Source: Plumapathes pennacea (lineage: Eukaryota; Cnidaria; Anthozoa; Antipatharia; Myriopathidae). Taken from it: a stretch of 64,000 nucleotides of DNA. Each line of letters opens with the position of its first letter. Within the stretch, counting starts at the first letter, position 1. The DNA is taken from assembly GCA_964036295.1 (NCBI GenBank), contig OZ038463.1, positions 36,459,678 to 36,523,677 of the forward strand. Direction: 5' to 3'. The notes below the pieces were generated by a model. The model saw only the letters and a list, made by a program, of their open reading frames with translations. It was not told the origin of the DNA and made no database searches. The position numbers and the translations under genes were made by a program. Of this stretch, positions 21,921-33,165 are shown piece by piece.

Positions 21921-23123
21921 GCAAGCCGCGTGCGGCAAATATCACGCAAACACCTGCAGGGACTTCCATTCGAGAGGGCGTTGATCTGGCACAAACTTTG
22001 CGCATATCTAAGTGTGCTCGTGGGAGCCTGGCACGGGTACGTGTCGATGGAGTGGGACGGCTCTGGTCTTGCAGTGACTGGATGCTTAGCAGCCTTAGCT
22101 TTGTTTTCCTTTTGGCCGCTTCGCAGGAAGCTGTTTGAAGCCTTTTATCGTACCCATTGGATCCTGTTCCTGGGAGTTCTCGTGACTGCATTGATACACG
22201 GGGCTGGTGCGATCGCATTTGGTGCGGGATTGTGGGTGTTTGACATAATGTGTCGCGCACTTATCACATTCATGAATAACAGAAACCAGTGGGAGATCTT
22301 AGCGGTGTGACTGCCATCTAATGTTGTGCGCCTGACTTTCCTGAAGGAGAAATTCCAGTACAAGGCGGGGCAGTACTGTTTCATCTGCATCCCGGGCGTG
22401 TCTTTATTTGAGTGGCACCCCTTTAGCCTGTCTTCCTCGCCACACGAGAACACGGTGTCCCTTCATATCCGAGTGCTGGGAGACTGGACCCGACGGCTGT
22501 ACGAGTACGTTGGCGAGACAAGACCAATCACCGTGTACATGGACGGGCCGTACGGAGCACCCTGCCTAGACGTGGACGGCAAGCGGTACAAACTGTTTAT
22601 GTTCGTGAGTGGTGGTATCGGCATCACACCCATGCAGTCTATCTGTAATGACGTACTGTACCAGCGGAGGCGCGGCCGTGACGTCAGGAAAGTCATGTTC
22701 ATATGGTCAGTACGTGACCTCTTCATGGTGACATCTGTGCTCGACTACGACAAGGAGTATTTCAACCAATCAGTCAACCTCCGTCTTCCTTATTCATTCT
22801 CCCCAGACCTGCTCGTCCGAGATGAACCGAGTCAGGTCCTGGAAACGTACTTCCACCTGACTAAGGAGCGCGACTCGTCGAGGTTCGATGAAGCCAACAT
22901 CCACCCGGAGGTACAGTCTGACCTCAAGTTCGGCCGTCCGAAGCTGCCGGAGCTGTTTGCCCGAATGAAGAGCTGTGCGATAGAGGAAGGAGAGAGCCGA
23001 GTGGCCGTCCTCACCTGTGGCCCAACCCCTTTAATTGACAGCGTACATAAGCTGTGTGTCCAGAACTCGTCTGGGTGTGGTGGAGTTACTTTTAACTTTC
23101 ACAAAGAGGTGTTTGAATTCTGA
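21909..23123 (+). pseudogene. NADPH oxidase/ferric reductase-like segment with in-frame stop
   Basis: A single uninterrupted-by-introns frame encodes the later membrane helices and the complete FAD/NADPH half of a NOX/ferric reductase flavocytochrome, which moves electrons from NADPH via FAD and two hemes across a membrane. Both heme pairs are present as H-x13-H (WHKLCAYLSVLVGAWHG and THWILFLGVLVTALIHG). The FAD motif is HPFSLSS, the NADPH site GGIGITPM, the late motif CGPTPL and the terminal aromatic FEF. The first helices and any ATG are missing: a stop lies at 21906-21908. A TGA at 22308-22310 in the same frame separates the membrane part from the flavin part. Either this is a decayed retrocopy or fragment, or an upstream exon and a sequence error are involved. 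The flavin part alone is well preserved (265 codons). Confidence 0.72.
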
Positions 23124-25909
23124 GAAAAGAGCAGTAGTGCCTATAAAGCGTTTGTAAAAAACCACATCTGACTTCAGAATTTCTGTGAAGACAATCTGAT
23201 TATACCCCAGGCATCTGGACTGACCTCCCATTCTGCAACAGTTAGTGATGAATGCCTTTGATACTTTTCTTTAGGTTTTATATTGTTTAGGGCTTTTTGT
23301 CTGAAACACGTCAAGCGCAAAGTCATCTGCGCGCCGTAATTTTATTGTGTAGACATAAGACGAGCATACGCAACTTTGCACTGATCTTTTCTTATGTTTC
23401 ACTAAAGTCAGAGGAGCGCGTATTTCAGATAACATTCAGCTTAAAGCTTTTCCCCTGGCAACGATTAGTACTTGAACAATATAACTATATAAAGTTCTAA
23501 ATTGTTCAAAATTATTGTTGTGCTACTGCTGCCTGTTCCACAAAGCGCAGGAACCTTCTTTCTGGTCCATTTGATCGTTTCACGATCTCATTTTGTCCAA
23601 CAAGTTGTGAATCGTTTGTGTTGGTTGCATATCGTACTGATGATCAGCCTGTCTGTCGGGGGAAGGGGCGGGGGGGTATCAGGGTCTTCCAATCCGCTCA
23701 TCTGCGCCAGTTTTATATCAATCCGACAATCCATAATATTTTCTTTAGTGGTTTATAAACCATTATAAGATCCAGGATTCGTGCTCTACGACAGGAATTC
23801 CAGGCCAAAATCTTTAATCCGCCACACTTTGAAAATCCGTGAGCCAATATCTACGAAACCTAAAATCCGTGAACTTTTTTGGGCTAAAACGATGTACAGA
23901 CCTACTCATTCCCCCCCAGTCAGTACAACTTGAGTGCCCGCGCGAAGACTAAGCAGGGGAGTCGCTTGGCTCCCCGGGGGGTACTCCTCAAATTTCGGGT
24001 GGGAGTGTGCCGCCTGTGACTGAAAACCTTCCCCCATTTCAGACCAAAACATTCGATTTTTGACCGTTTTTCAAACCAGAATGTGCGATTTTCGACCCTA
24101 TTTCAGACCAAAGGCTCAAAATAGATACTCTATTTTAGACTAAAATGCCGAAAATGATACCCTTTGTGGCGGCACATACGCATATGGTTTATATATGGGA
24201 GAATCCCCGCATCTTGTTTGCATAATCTCTCATAATCACCTTTACACTTTTTTCATTTTTTTTGCCAGAGCTCTATTGTCTTTAAAACAAAGCGTAGATG
24301 GAAAATTAGATAAACAAGAACTGTTTGTAAACTATGATTATTGCCATAGTAACCAGGATTTTACAGGACACTGTTGTGTTTAATATGCTTCATCTGATCA
24401 GGGTGTGTATTTATTAGCCTGTTCCAAGTATCTGTGAGCCTGGAACAGGCTAATATCAAGCAGTTGATGTGTACCAGGAATTGTCAGGGTTGTCTCATGT
24501 CAATGTAATCAGGTAATCAAAATGCACAATTTATTTATTTGAAATCACCATACAGAGGAGAACAAATTGAATCATGCACATTGCAAAAATCGATCCTCAT
24601 TATAGAGGAGCCTAGAGCAGGGAGGGTAAAATAATGGCTAACATGTTAAATATAAGATGAAATGAGAGTGATTCAGAACATCAGATGGCTATTTTATATT
24701 ACTGATGCCAGGCAGATTCCCCTTTAGTTTCAACAAGTGATAAATAGAATGCTAGACTGGACCTCTTTGCTACCATATAAGAGTACGAGTACAAAAATGC
24801 CAAAGTATGGATGGTTGGTGGATAAGAAGGAATTACAGAACAACTAATGAGTACATGAAGCCCTATTCTTCCTGATAATGTAAGTAATTATACATGCACA
24901 TACATTAGCCATTCCTAACATCATCAGACGCTCCTTGATAATAATTATTATCAATGTTAAGCCTGGGAATTCAACTTTCTTGGGAAATTTTTCAGACAAA
25001 TTCCCCAACCCTGAGGATAAATATATGGGTCAAGTCAAATCAAAATTAATACAATTACATATACCAAGTGCTTCAACAATATTCCAAGATAGCTGCTCCT
25101 CTTGAAGTTCAAAAATCCTCACCATGGGGTTAAGACTACAGATCAAACTTCTGAGAGTGGTTACAGGGAAAAACAAGACAATTTTTTCATTAGAGAAAAA
25201 GTGCAGGTCTTCTTTCTCCCTAAATATAGTATATTAAGTGAAATTATAATACAGAATAGATGTATATGATCACAAGATTAAATGGATCATACAGATCCAG
25301 GTGCATAAGTACTCAATGAGTCACAGAGACACCCTCAAAGCTCAAATGCCTTATGAGTACTCAAGGCATGCTTGGAAGTTCAATTGGTACAATATTGGTG
25401 GCTACAGGGAAAAACAAGACAATTTCATTAGAGAAAAAGTACAGGTCTTCTTTCTCCCTAATAGTATAAGTGAAAGTAAAATACAGTATAGTAATGTACA
25501 AATGATCACAAGATTTAATGGATCATATAGATCCCCACCCCCCTCTTCGGGTTTAACACTAAATAGATGCATAACCTGGTAAATCGATGATAATCCATGA
25601 CAATCCAATAAGAGGAACATTTTGTGTGATTATTGATTGTTCATCAATTGGCCGATGCCATCAATATCAGTTAACTAACTTTCATCGACTGGCATCAATT
25701 GACTGATTAAATTTCTGATGGTCGATTGTCATCGATTTACAACGCCTGGATGTATAAGTAATTTAAAATGAGACAATCAATCTCTTTGCACATGTAAATC
25801 ACATACTCAGAGACACCCTCGAAGTTCAAGTGCCCTGTGAGAGCTCAAGCTAAACTGGAGGGGGAAGTTCAATATTGGCCACAATTCTTCCAACCTGGAA
25901 CAGTGTTGT
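23124..25909. other. Spacer: diverged repeat copies and tandem duplication
   Basis: Contains the third inner repeat copy (about 23340-23565), a poly-G-associated repeat (23968-24190) with 'attttagac.aaaatgc' phrases, and a local tandem duplication. In that duplication 25145-25290 resembles 25385-25535 ('acagggaaaaacaagacaa', 'aggtcttctttctccctaa'). Array-type 3' flank phrases ('agagacaccctc.aag.tcaa') occur at 25325 and 25810. No gene is supported. Confidence 0.45.
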
Positions 25910-26461
25910 TCAGACAATAGGAGGTGCATTTGCTGTGGAACGATACCCGCCAAATTTCCGATGCTTCAGCAAGACGATTCCTCCAATTAAGCGAGGTATT
26001 CCTTGGCTGTAGAGCCCACACGTATACGCCAAGTACACCCACTGCCATCCTAGCACCAAGGCTAAGATCACACAGACCACAACGGCCAACAGGATCATAA
26101 CCGCCCCAAAGCCGATAGTTTGCCAACCACGACGCCGCCAATATGCCGAATACTCTAGCCCGGAATTCACATCTATCCCATCAATGAACAGACGAAGTTG
26201 TTCACTTCTGGACCAGCAGTAGCTGTCGTACATGAGGAGGAACGTGTGGCCATCTTGTTCAAACTCGACGTGACCAGAGAAACTGCACGACTTCCATTCC
26301 AACTTATGGTCCACCATTTCTTGGTCGTTGACGTACACACGAGCAGTTTCAGAACAACAGCGAATGTCTCGGTGCACCTGGACTGTGTAGTCACGGTAGT
26401 CTAAGCCAACACGAAGGCTTTTAACCCAGGCAGTCGTTGTATTCCACTGGCAGCACGGCAT
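25910..26461 (-). CDS. Array copy 6: FAIM-like domain plus two-helix membrane hairpin
   Basis: Intronless 183-aa frame starting MPCCQWNTTTAWVKSLRVG. Core features are kept: DYTVQVHRDIRCCSETARV, NDQEMVDHKLEW, HVEFEQDGHTFLLMYDSYCW and LRLFIDGIDVNSGLEYS, then YWRRRGWQTIGFGAVMILL. The glycine-rich Cys region is shorter (KSCSFSG) than in copies 1-4. The second hydrophobic segment is followed by KHRKFGGY and a hydrophobic C-terminus. It is more diverged than copies 1, 2 and 4, so it represents an older duplication. Confidence 0.7.
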   Translation of the reverse strand: MPCCQWNTTTAWVKSLRVGLDYRDYTVQVHRDIRCCSETARVYVNDQEMVDHKLEWKSCSFSGHVEFEQDGHTFLLMYDSYCWSRSEQLRLFIDGIDVNSGLEYSAYWRRRGWQTIGFGAVMILLAVVVCVILALVLGWQWVYLAYTCGLYSQGIPRLIGGIVLLKHRKFGGYRSTANAPPIV

Positions 26462-27597
26462 CTTTGTTTCTGAGCTGTATGCGCAATTAATTCACCACTC
26501 CCGCTTCTCCTTCCCTGGGGTAAATTTTTGAAAGTTTCCATGGCGGCACTCTCCATGACGTCATGATAAAAGCACTGGGGACTAGTCTATCTCCACCCAG
26601 CAAACTGCCACGAGCGGCTGACTAAACGAACGGTTCATTACTGGATCCTTCATTGTTTATAAAGTAACGCTGAACCCAGTGCTGGTAATAGGAGCTTCGC
26701 AACAATAGGTAATGATTCTAATAACCGCCCGGGGTGCTTATTAAATTTTGGGACCTCCAGGGAGGGCGCGTTTGAGATGAGGAGGGGGCCGCCTTCTGCT
26801 CGCGGAGTCAGAATACTGGTAGCGGCTGCATATCCATTGAAGTTTTCGGAATTTCGGACGCGATGGCTGAAAGGATTCTCTTGATTGGGACAGAGACGCC
26901 ATTCTGCACTCAGTGATGTAACCTGGTTTGTTAACTGACTTCTGTGTGAATTGAGATGAAACACAAATGGACAAATTATTCCGGTAAGTACAAACCGTAG
27001 TTTATTATTGTTGTGGTGAAAGAAATACGTGCTGCATCAGTAGTCAACGTATCTATTTAACGTTAGTATCCAGCATGCTCAAAATTACTTCAAAGTATTG
27101 TGTTTCTAAGTCAGTTGAATCTGCCCAAAGGCCGAGCACCACAGAATGCTGATAACGCCGACACCTGTCACAAGTGTTTTAGCTATTGTTTAGAATAACT
27201 TGCTTGGCAAGAGTCTACTTTGCTTTGTATTGATAGCTTCAGTAAATATAAGAGATATACAATTATGTTGAAAAAGTTATTGTTTATCAGTAACGTCTCA
27301 GTCAGATTCTAAATAAAAAATCCAAACAATTTAAAGTTAAAATACGCGTCTTGGCGAAAGAGCATAATTAATACACACTGAGTCCCAAAATGAATAGCCT
27401 CACTATCACAATCTGAGATGAATAAATTATAACCAGAAAGCTATAGAACGACCACAGAAGAGATTAAAAAATTCGGAAAATAATTGGCCACTGAACAACA
27501 ATCAGTCTCGAAACTAACCGGCTAAATTTCTGGACTTCGTTTAAGTTTCAGTTCCTTACTCGGAAAGTACTTTTTTGTTGATTAATGTACGCAGTAG
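26462..27597. other. Spacer between array copies 6 and 7
   Basis: No gene and no clear repeat family is recognised. Short minus-strand frames at 26650-26974 lack splice support and domain similarity. Confidence 0.35.
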
Positions 27598-28185
27598 CTA
27601 GACGGAAGTGTACGGCAAATCAGTCGTTGCTCCATTAGATTTTTTTGGCCTCCTTTGCCTCAAAATCACAGTAACTCCCATCAAGAAGTGAAGTATTGCC
27701 ACCACGGTCACTGCGGGACAAATTATGCGACCCACTTGCAGCGTGCTGAAACTCGGTGGCAGCAAAACTTCAAAGATCACCGATAGAACGATGCCAATGG
27801 AGAGCAGAAACGCCCCAAGGAAGATAATTTGCAAACCACGGCGCTGCCAAAACGCTGAATACTCCATCCCGGAATTCGCATCCACCCCATCAATGAACAG
27901 ACGAAATTCTCCAAAGTTCTTCGTCCAGGAGTAAGAATTGTACATGAGGAGAAACGTGTGACCATCTCGCTCAAACTCGAACTGCCCACCAGAGCAGCAG
28001 AGGGGGCTGAAAGGGTTGTACGTCAGCTTATGGTTCACTGGTATCTCTTGGTTGTTGATGTACAAACCATACGCTTCGCAGCAACAACCGATTTGCCTGT
28101 CCAGTCGGACAGTGTATTCACGATTTTCCATGCCAACGCGAAGCCTTTGAACCCAGGTTGTCGTTTTGGTACAGCAGTATGGCAT
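27598..28185 (-). CDS. Array copy 7: FAIM-like domain plus two-helix membrane hairpin
   Basis: Intronless 195-aa frame starting MPYCCTKTTTWVQRLRVGM. The pattern is preserved with more substitutions: YTVRLDRQIGCCCEAYGL, NHKLTYNPFSPLCCSGGQ, EFERDGHTFLLMYNSYSW, FRLFIDGVDANSGMEYS and FWQRRGLQIIFLGAFLLS. The second hydrophobic segment is LHFLMGVTVILRQRR. The polar tail ends TSV, a possible class I PDZ ligand, which is inference from three residues. It is one of the diverged copies on the right half of the array. Confidence 0.7.
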   Translation of the reverse strand: MPYCCTKTTTWVQRLRVGMENREYTVRLDRQIGCCCEAYGLYINNQEIPVNHKLTYNPFSPLCCSGGQFEFERDGHTFLLMYNSYSWTKNFGEFRLFIDGVDANSGMEYSAFWQRRGLQIIFLGAFLLSIGIVLSVIFEVLLPPSFSTLQVGRIICPAVTVVAILHFLMGVTVILRQRRPKKSNGATTDLPYTSV

Positions 28186-31111
28186 CTTGAAGCCTCTGTG
28201 ACTCAGAGCACAAAAATAGGCTAAGCCAGAAACTTAGAGCATTAATTGTGGTTGAAGGGCAACTAGGTCTTCTGAGTAAAGTAAAGCCAATAGAAACGAA
28301 GTATAAACCACAGCATAACCTCCAGATTATGAGAATGAAGCAGCTGTATCGAATACATGCGGTTGGATTGCTTCAGAGTGGCGCAGAAGAGACGGAAATC
28401 CAATTTTATTTTTGGGGAAGTTTTATGCTGAATTGTTAAAGTCAAAATTCGCGAACAGGTTTGTAACACTAAGCCGGCAATGGTCACCAAATGCATGGGG
28501 TCAACAAGCTCGTTTTAGATATATTAATTAGACTGTTGTACGTAATAAATTACGAGAATTGTGGTTCACTTTGGAGAGATTTTGAAAAACACGCTCATGA
28601 AAAGAAGGCTTCTGCGACAAGGTTCAATTTGGATAACCTGTTTGTTGGCAAACAGTTATTTACATCGTCTCACAGTAGCGAACAAAACCTGCCTACCGTG
28701 ATAAAATATACACCGGCACATTTTTACTGTATCAATAATCAGTATTCGGTGAACCATGCGCGCGCAACAAGTAAGGCCATAGTCACACGAGGCAATGTTT
28801 TTTTTGCAAGTTGTAACGCAACGCCGTTGCAAGACAAGTTGCAGAAGAAATTGCGCGTGCGACACCCCCTCTTTGCAACTTGCAACGCAAAAAAAAAAAA
28901 AAAAAAAAAAAAAAATTGCGAGACAAGTTGCAGAGTGAGTCAGTGAACGGTCTTCTACCTTTCGCAAAGTTGCGTGGTCTTGTTGCGTCGTGTGACATCT
29001 ACTTTGCAACTTGCCTCGCAATGCTGTTGTCAGCGTTGCGAGACAAGTTGCAGCTTGTAAAACTATAGAAACAAAGCGGCTCGGTTCTTTCAAAGTTTTG
29101 GATATTAATCAGGACTTACAGTTTCGAACCTGAACTTTTGTCTTATCAGCGTAAAGCTGCGGGAATTTTCTGTTGAACCGCGCACGCGTCAGCACAACAC
29201 CACGTGACCTCAAATTTGGACTTCTGCATAGTTTTCGTTGCCCCACTTGGTATTCTTGTACGTAGCATGCATCCAAAAGTTTCTGTAGCCTGCAAGCTGA
29301 GCATGGAGTGAGGTGAAATGACAGCTTGATAAGAAGGGAATGGGGGAAAATTAAATGTTTCACTTCATGTTATTGGTTTTCAGGAGACAGGCAGATGGAC
29401 AAAAAATTTGATGGCGTTATGCATCAATCAATTCCAGCTGTAAGTAATATAAACTTACCACCACCTTGCACCCCACCCCTCCCCCGACACCCCCAGGCCA
29501 ACCCCTGGGAAGTTGAAGTTTTTGTCACTGGGACAATAAACTGCTGGGGGGAAAGAATGTTGTGCACATTCCCCACCCCTGGGACATACACAGGGCCTCA
29601 TGAATCCCCAGGGGGGTATGGCCAGTAGGAGGATGGTAATAGCTGGAATATTGATTGATTGATGCATTAGATACGAGTCCAGATTTGCATTGTTGGTAGA
29701 AGTTTTGGATGCTTCCTGCCCACTCCAAACTTCAAGGTTATTATGATAATGGGGCAATGTTTTTATGTGCTCTGTATTCATTTCCACTCATACATAAAAA
29801 TACAAACATGCAAGCTTACTATAGTTGAAGAGTCTATCTGCAATCTATAAATATGATGGTGAATGAATCAAAATTAAAAAAAAAAAAATACTAAGATAAA
29901 CATAAAAATAACTAGGAAATACCAAGATTTTAGCCATGGCAATTCTTGAAGCAAACTGTGGTTGTGAGTTTATATATTTGCATATTTTCACACATGCCCA
30001 ATACACCCCATCTGGGTCCAATGGATAAGTACAGAGTTTGTTTGACTGTTGGTCATCGGTCACTGTCTCTCAACATTTTGGGCCTATACCCTTACAAGCT
30101 GGGGTGGATCAAGGAGAAAATCTGACTGGTTTCCAAATGTGTGGGTACCAAAGGCACAAGCTTCTACAGGGGTCTGGGGGCATGCACCCCTGGAAAAAGT
30201 TTGAGATTTGGCTCTCTAAAAGGCAGTTTCCTGCTCCTTCCGGAAGATGAGAACTTAATTGGTGCAAACCGGTCTGGATCCTCGCCCGACAAGTGTGCTG
30301 CTTTGTTTTATGAAAGGATGTCTGATGGTCAGTCATGGGTCGACATTTTTGCCTGAGATGAACACAATACTTTAGATATTTTCACTCCCATCTCTCCTGG
30401 TGTATATGTAACTGACATCATCAGACCCTGAGCTGTGTCCAATGGACGTCAGTTTGACTGTTGGCTAGATTTAGATATTGGCTACACAGTATGTCTAGTA
30501 ATTCTTCAGTCTATCACCAGACACAATTTGATTCCCTACCAGTCCATTGGACTCAGATGGGAATGTATTGGGCAACCGTCATATTTTCATAACTCAGGTC
30601 TTATGTTGTTTTTGATATGTTATGAAATTTATGCACAGAAAAGGCCCTCACACAACTTGAAAATAATTTCTAAAACTAAACGAATAAATATATACATCAC
30701 TGCAATATTATTAGAACGCTCAGATAAGAACATTTTATCGAAATTTGACGGCCACACGGGAAAAAAACTCCTAGAGTCAAAACATCTAAAAGAATATTAA
30801 TTGATACAAGATAAACTATATGTACTAAATACAACTTAATGCTGTACATAAATCTCAAACTAATTTTAAGTCCCAGCTCTACAGGTACGATTTTTTCTAC
30901 GCATTACAAGCTAATTCATGGCTTTCCTTTCGAAATGTGTCAAGTACAACCTAACATGAATACATATTACACGCAGCTGTGCTATTTCACCGTGAAAGCC
31001 TTCGTTTTGACGAAGAGTTGTACGTACATCCCACCAGATCCCTAGTAGCCATGTACAATTTGGCTTTTGTATGGTACAGTTTTTGCAAAATCGTTTCTTT
31101 CCTCGGTTAGG
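28186..31111. other. Spacer with GC-palindrome repeat and A-run
   Basis: Around 28775-29060 is a repeat built of 'gcaacttgc', 'gacaagttgcag' and their inverses, with a pure A-run at 28890-28914. Its ends ('gtcacacgaggcaa' and 'ttgcgtcgtgtgac') are roughly inverse, suggesting a foldback element. Around 29455-29630 is a C/G-rich 'ccaccctccc' type stretch. No gene is supported. Confidence 0.45.
28775..29060. repeat. Foldback repeat with internal TTGCAACTTGC palindromes
   Basis: Inverse ends ('gtcacacgaggcaa' against 'ttgcgtcgtgtgac'), repeated 'agacaagttgcag' three times, and an internal A-run of about 25. No coding capacity. Confidence 0.55.
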
Positions 31112-31693
31112 TCAGATCACATTGGGTGTATACTCCACGGCTACAGCTGGCGAACGCTGATGCGATCTTCGATACCTCAAAATTGGAATCATGCCCAGAA
31201 TTATGTAGAGGACCCCGCTTAAAACACTCGCATATGCGATGAATACGAAAGCCCTACTCTTTCGCCCGATGGCGTAGTGGAAAACAAAGGAAAGGATAAT
31301 CCCAATGATCAAGCACACCAAACCTGCAACGATAATCTGAAAACCACGGCGGCGCCAAAACGCCGAGAACTCTCGCCCAGTGTTGACGTCCACTCCATCG
31401 ATGAACAGACGAAAGCCACCGAGCGAGTGGGTCCACGACAGCGAGTTGTACATAACGAGGAACGTGTGGCCATCTTGTTCGAACTCGAACAAGCCTCCAG
31501 GACAGCAGAGCGGGCTACAAGGGTTGTATGTCAACTTGTGATTTTCTATCTCCTGGTTGTTAACTATCAGGCGATACGATTCACAGCAGAAACCAATTTG
31601 CCGAATTAGCTGAACCGTGTATTGGCGATAGTCTTCTTGGCCAACCCGCAGGTTTTGTGTCCAAGTCGTTGATGTCTTGCAGCAAAATGGCAT
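31112..31693 (-). CDS. Array copy 8: FAIM-like domain plus two-helix membrane hairpin
   Basis: Intronless 193-aa frame starting MPFCCKTSTTWTQNLRVGQ. It keeps YTVQLIRQIGFCCESYRLI, NNQEIENHKLTYNPCSPL, GGLFEFEQDGHTFLVMYNS, FRLFIDGVDVNTGREFSA and FWRRRGFQIIVAG. Two hydrophobic helices follow (GLVCLIIGIILSFVFHY; the second ends LGMIPILRYRR). It shares the CC pair after MP and the longer tail with copy 7, so copies 6-8 form one subgroup and copies 1-5 another. Confidence 0.7.
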   Translation of the reverse strand: MPFCCKTSTTWTQNLRVGQEDYRQYTVQLIRQIGFCCESYRLIVNNQEIENHKLTYNPCSPLCCPGGLFEFEQDGHTFLVMYNSLSWTHSLGGFRLFIDGVDVNTGREFSAFWRRRGFQIIVAGLVCLIIGIILSFVFHYAIGRKSRAFVFIAYASVLSGVLYIILGMIPILRYRRSHQRSPAVAVEYTPNVI

Positions 31694-33165
31694 GACCGTT
31701 CTGATAGAAAGGGCGGAAAGCAGTACTTTTTTTTACGACTCTGTGCTACTTCGACAAAGTTCTCAACTTAGGGGGCCTGGGTTCCAACGTTTCAGGCGGC
31801 GCTGTACGGGGGAGGGTGGGGGCGAGTATTTTGGGTTTGGCCATGTCTTTGCAGTTCACGCGTAAACGGTGAAAACGGTAATCGAAAACGGAACTTTTTA
31901 AAAACGGACAAGTGTGGACGGGCAAAAGCGAATCGAAAACGGAGGAAACTCATAAAAACGTTTTCAAACTAAAACGGCTACGTGTGGACATGGCCTTACC
32001 TTGGGTGCCAGAGGTATCTCGCTCTCGTAAGAGAGCGATGAGAGCGAGATACCTCTGGCACGCAGGGTAACATGGCCTTAATCTGGGATTTTAATATAAG
32101 ACAACAATTAAATATACCGCAAAGTACAAATTATTAATCTAAGGCTGGTTCACAAGTAAGCGGAAGATAGAAAAGTTTATATTCTCTTGCGCGTTACCGG
32201 TTGCGCTTGCACTTTTTTACTCGTGTTGAACAAGCCTCAAAAAAGTATGTGAAAATCAAAATCAGTGGGAGGGGGAGGGCATGTAGGTCCCCCCCTTAAA
32301 GGGTATAGTTTTATCCGAAATAGGGAATCGATTTTGAGCCTTTGGTCAGGAATATGGTACGAGATTTTGATATTTGATTTGAAATAGGGTCGAAAATTGC
32401 ACATTTCCCCCCAAAATTTGTAACTTAATCGCGATCCCGGCCCAGACCAGAAAGACAAAACTTATAGGCTATTACAGACGAAACACTTAAAACTAGATAC
32501 CTGAGGGCCACACACGATGAAGGTCAATATTTTTAAGCTAGAACGCTCATTTGCACATCCACATTTATCTGAACTTTATACTACACTTTATACATTCTAC
32601 GTCATACAAACTTTCTGATTCTACCTGTAAGATACATGCACTATCGACCTTCTTATTTTAAAAATAGGACACTTATGTTCTCCTTGTGCAAATTGTAATG
32701 GTTGGTTCACACGAGTTAGCAAGCATCGGAAATGAATTAAACGTTTTCACAGTTGCGCCTTGCGTTTGCTTCACAAATATCGTGTAAACCGGTTGATCAT
32801 TGCTTTTCTCGTGTAAAACAACATTTAAAAGCGTTAATTCTAGTCGAGATAAAAAGCTGCTTATGTAAATTACAGTTGCAATTACTGCAGAGTATACCTG
32901 TGGTAATTAATCATTTAAAGCGGCGGAGTACTGTGGCACCGTGACTTTCAATCAGTCAAGATCATGCCGACGCCTGAACCGGGAGAACTGAAACCACTTT
33001 ATCAGCTGTGTACGTTGGCTGAATGATCAAAATGTTAATACATATTCATTGTTATCATATTTGGGAAGGTTACAATGTATGCAATGGCTATATTTAGCTG
33101 TAGCTTTTTAGGTGTGCCTTTTTTCTTGATATTGCTGAAGGACGCTAAATATTTAGTTCGCAGAT
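31694..33165. other. Spacer with strong hairpin and dispersed repeats
   Basis: The stretch 31865-32000 carries 'gtgaaaacgg/aaaacgga' direct phrases. At 32014-32072 is a strong hairpin. Around 32270-32420 are phrases related to the poly-G repeat family. No gene is supported. Confidence 0.4.
32014..32072. repeat. Near-perfect hairpin
   Basis: The arm 'gtgccagaggtatctcgctc' is followed closely by its inverse complement 'gagcgagatacctctggcac', with a loop of about 17 bp that is itself partly self-complementary. 'catggcctta' flanks both sides, suggesting a duplicated insertion site. Confidence 0.75.

Noticed and set aside
28491-29093. Open frames of 145-151 codons around the A-run
   Set aside because: They read through a foldback repeat and a homopolymer, giving low-complexity Lys or Phe runs.
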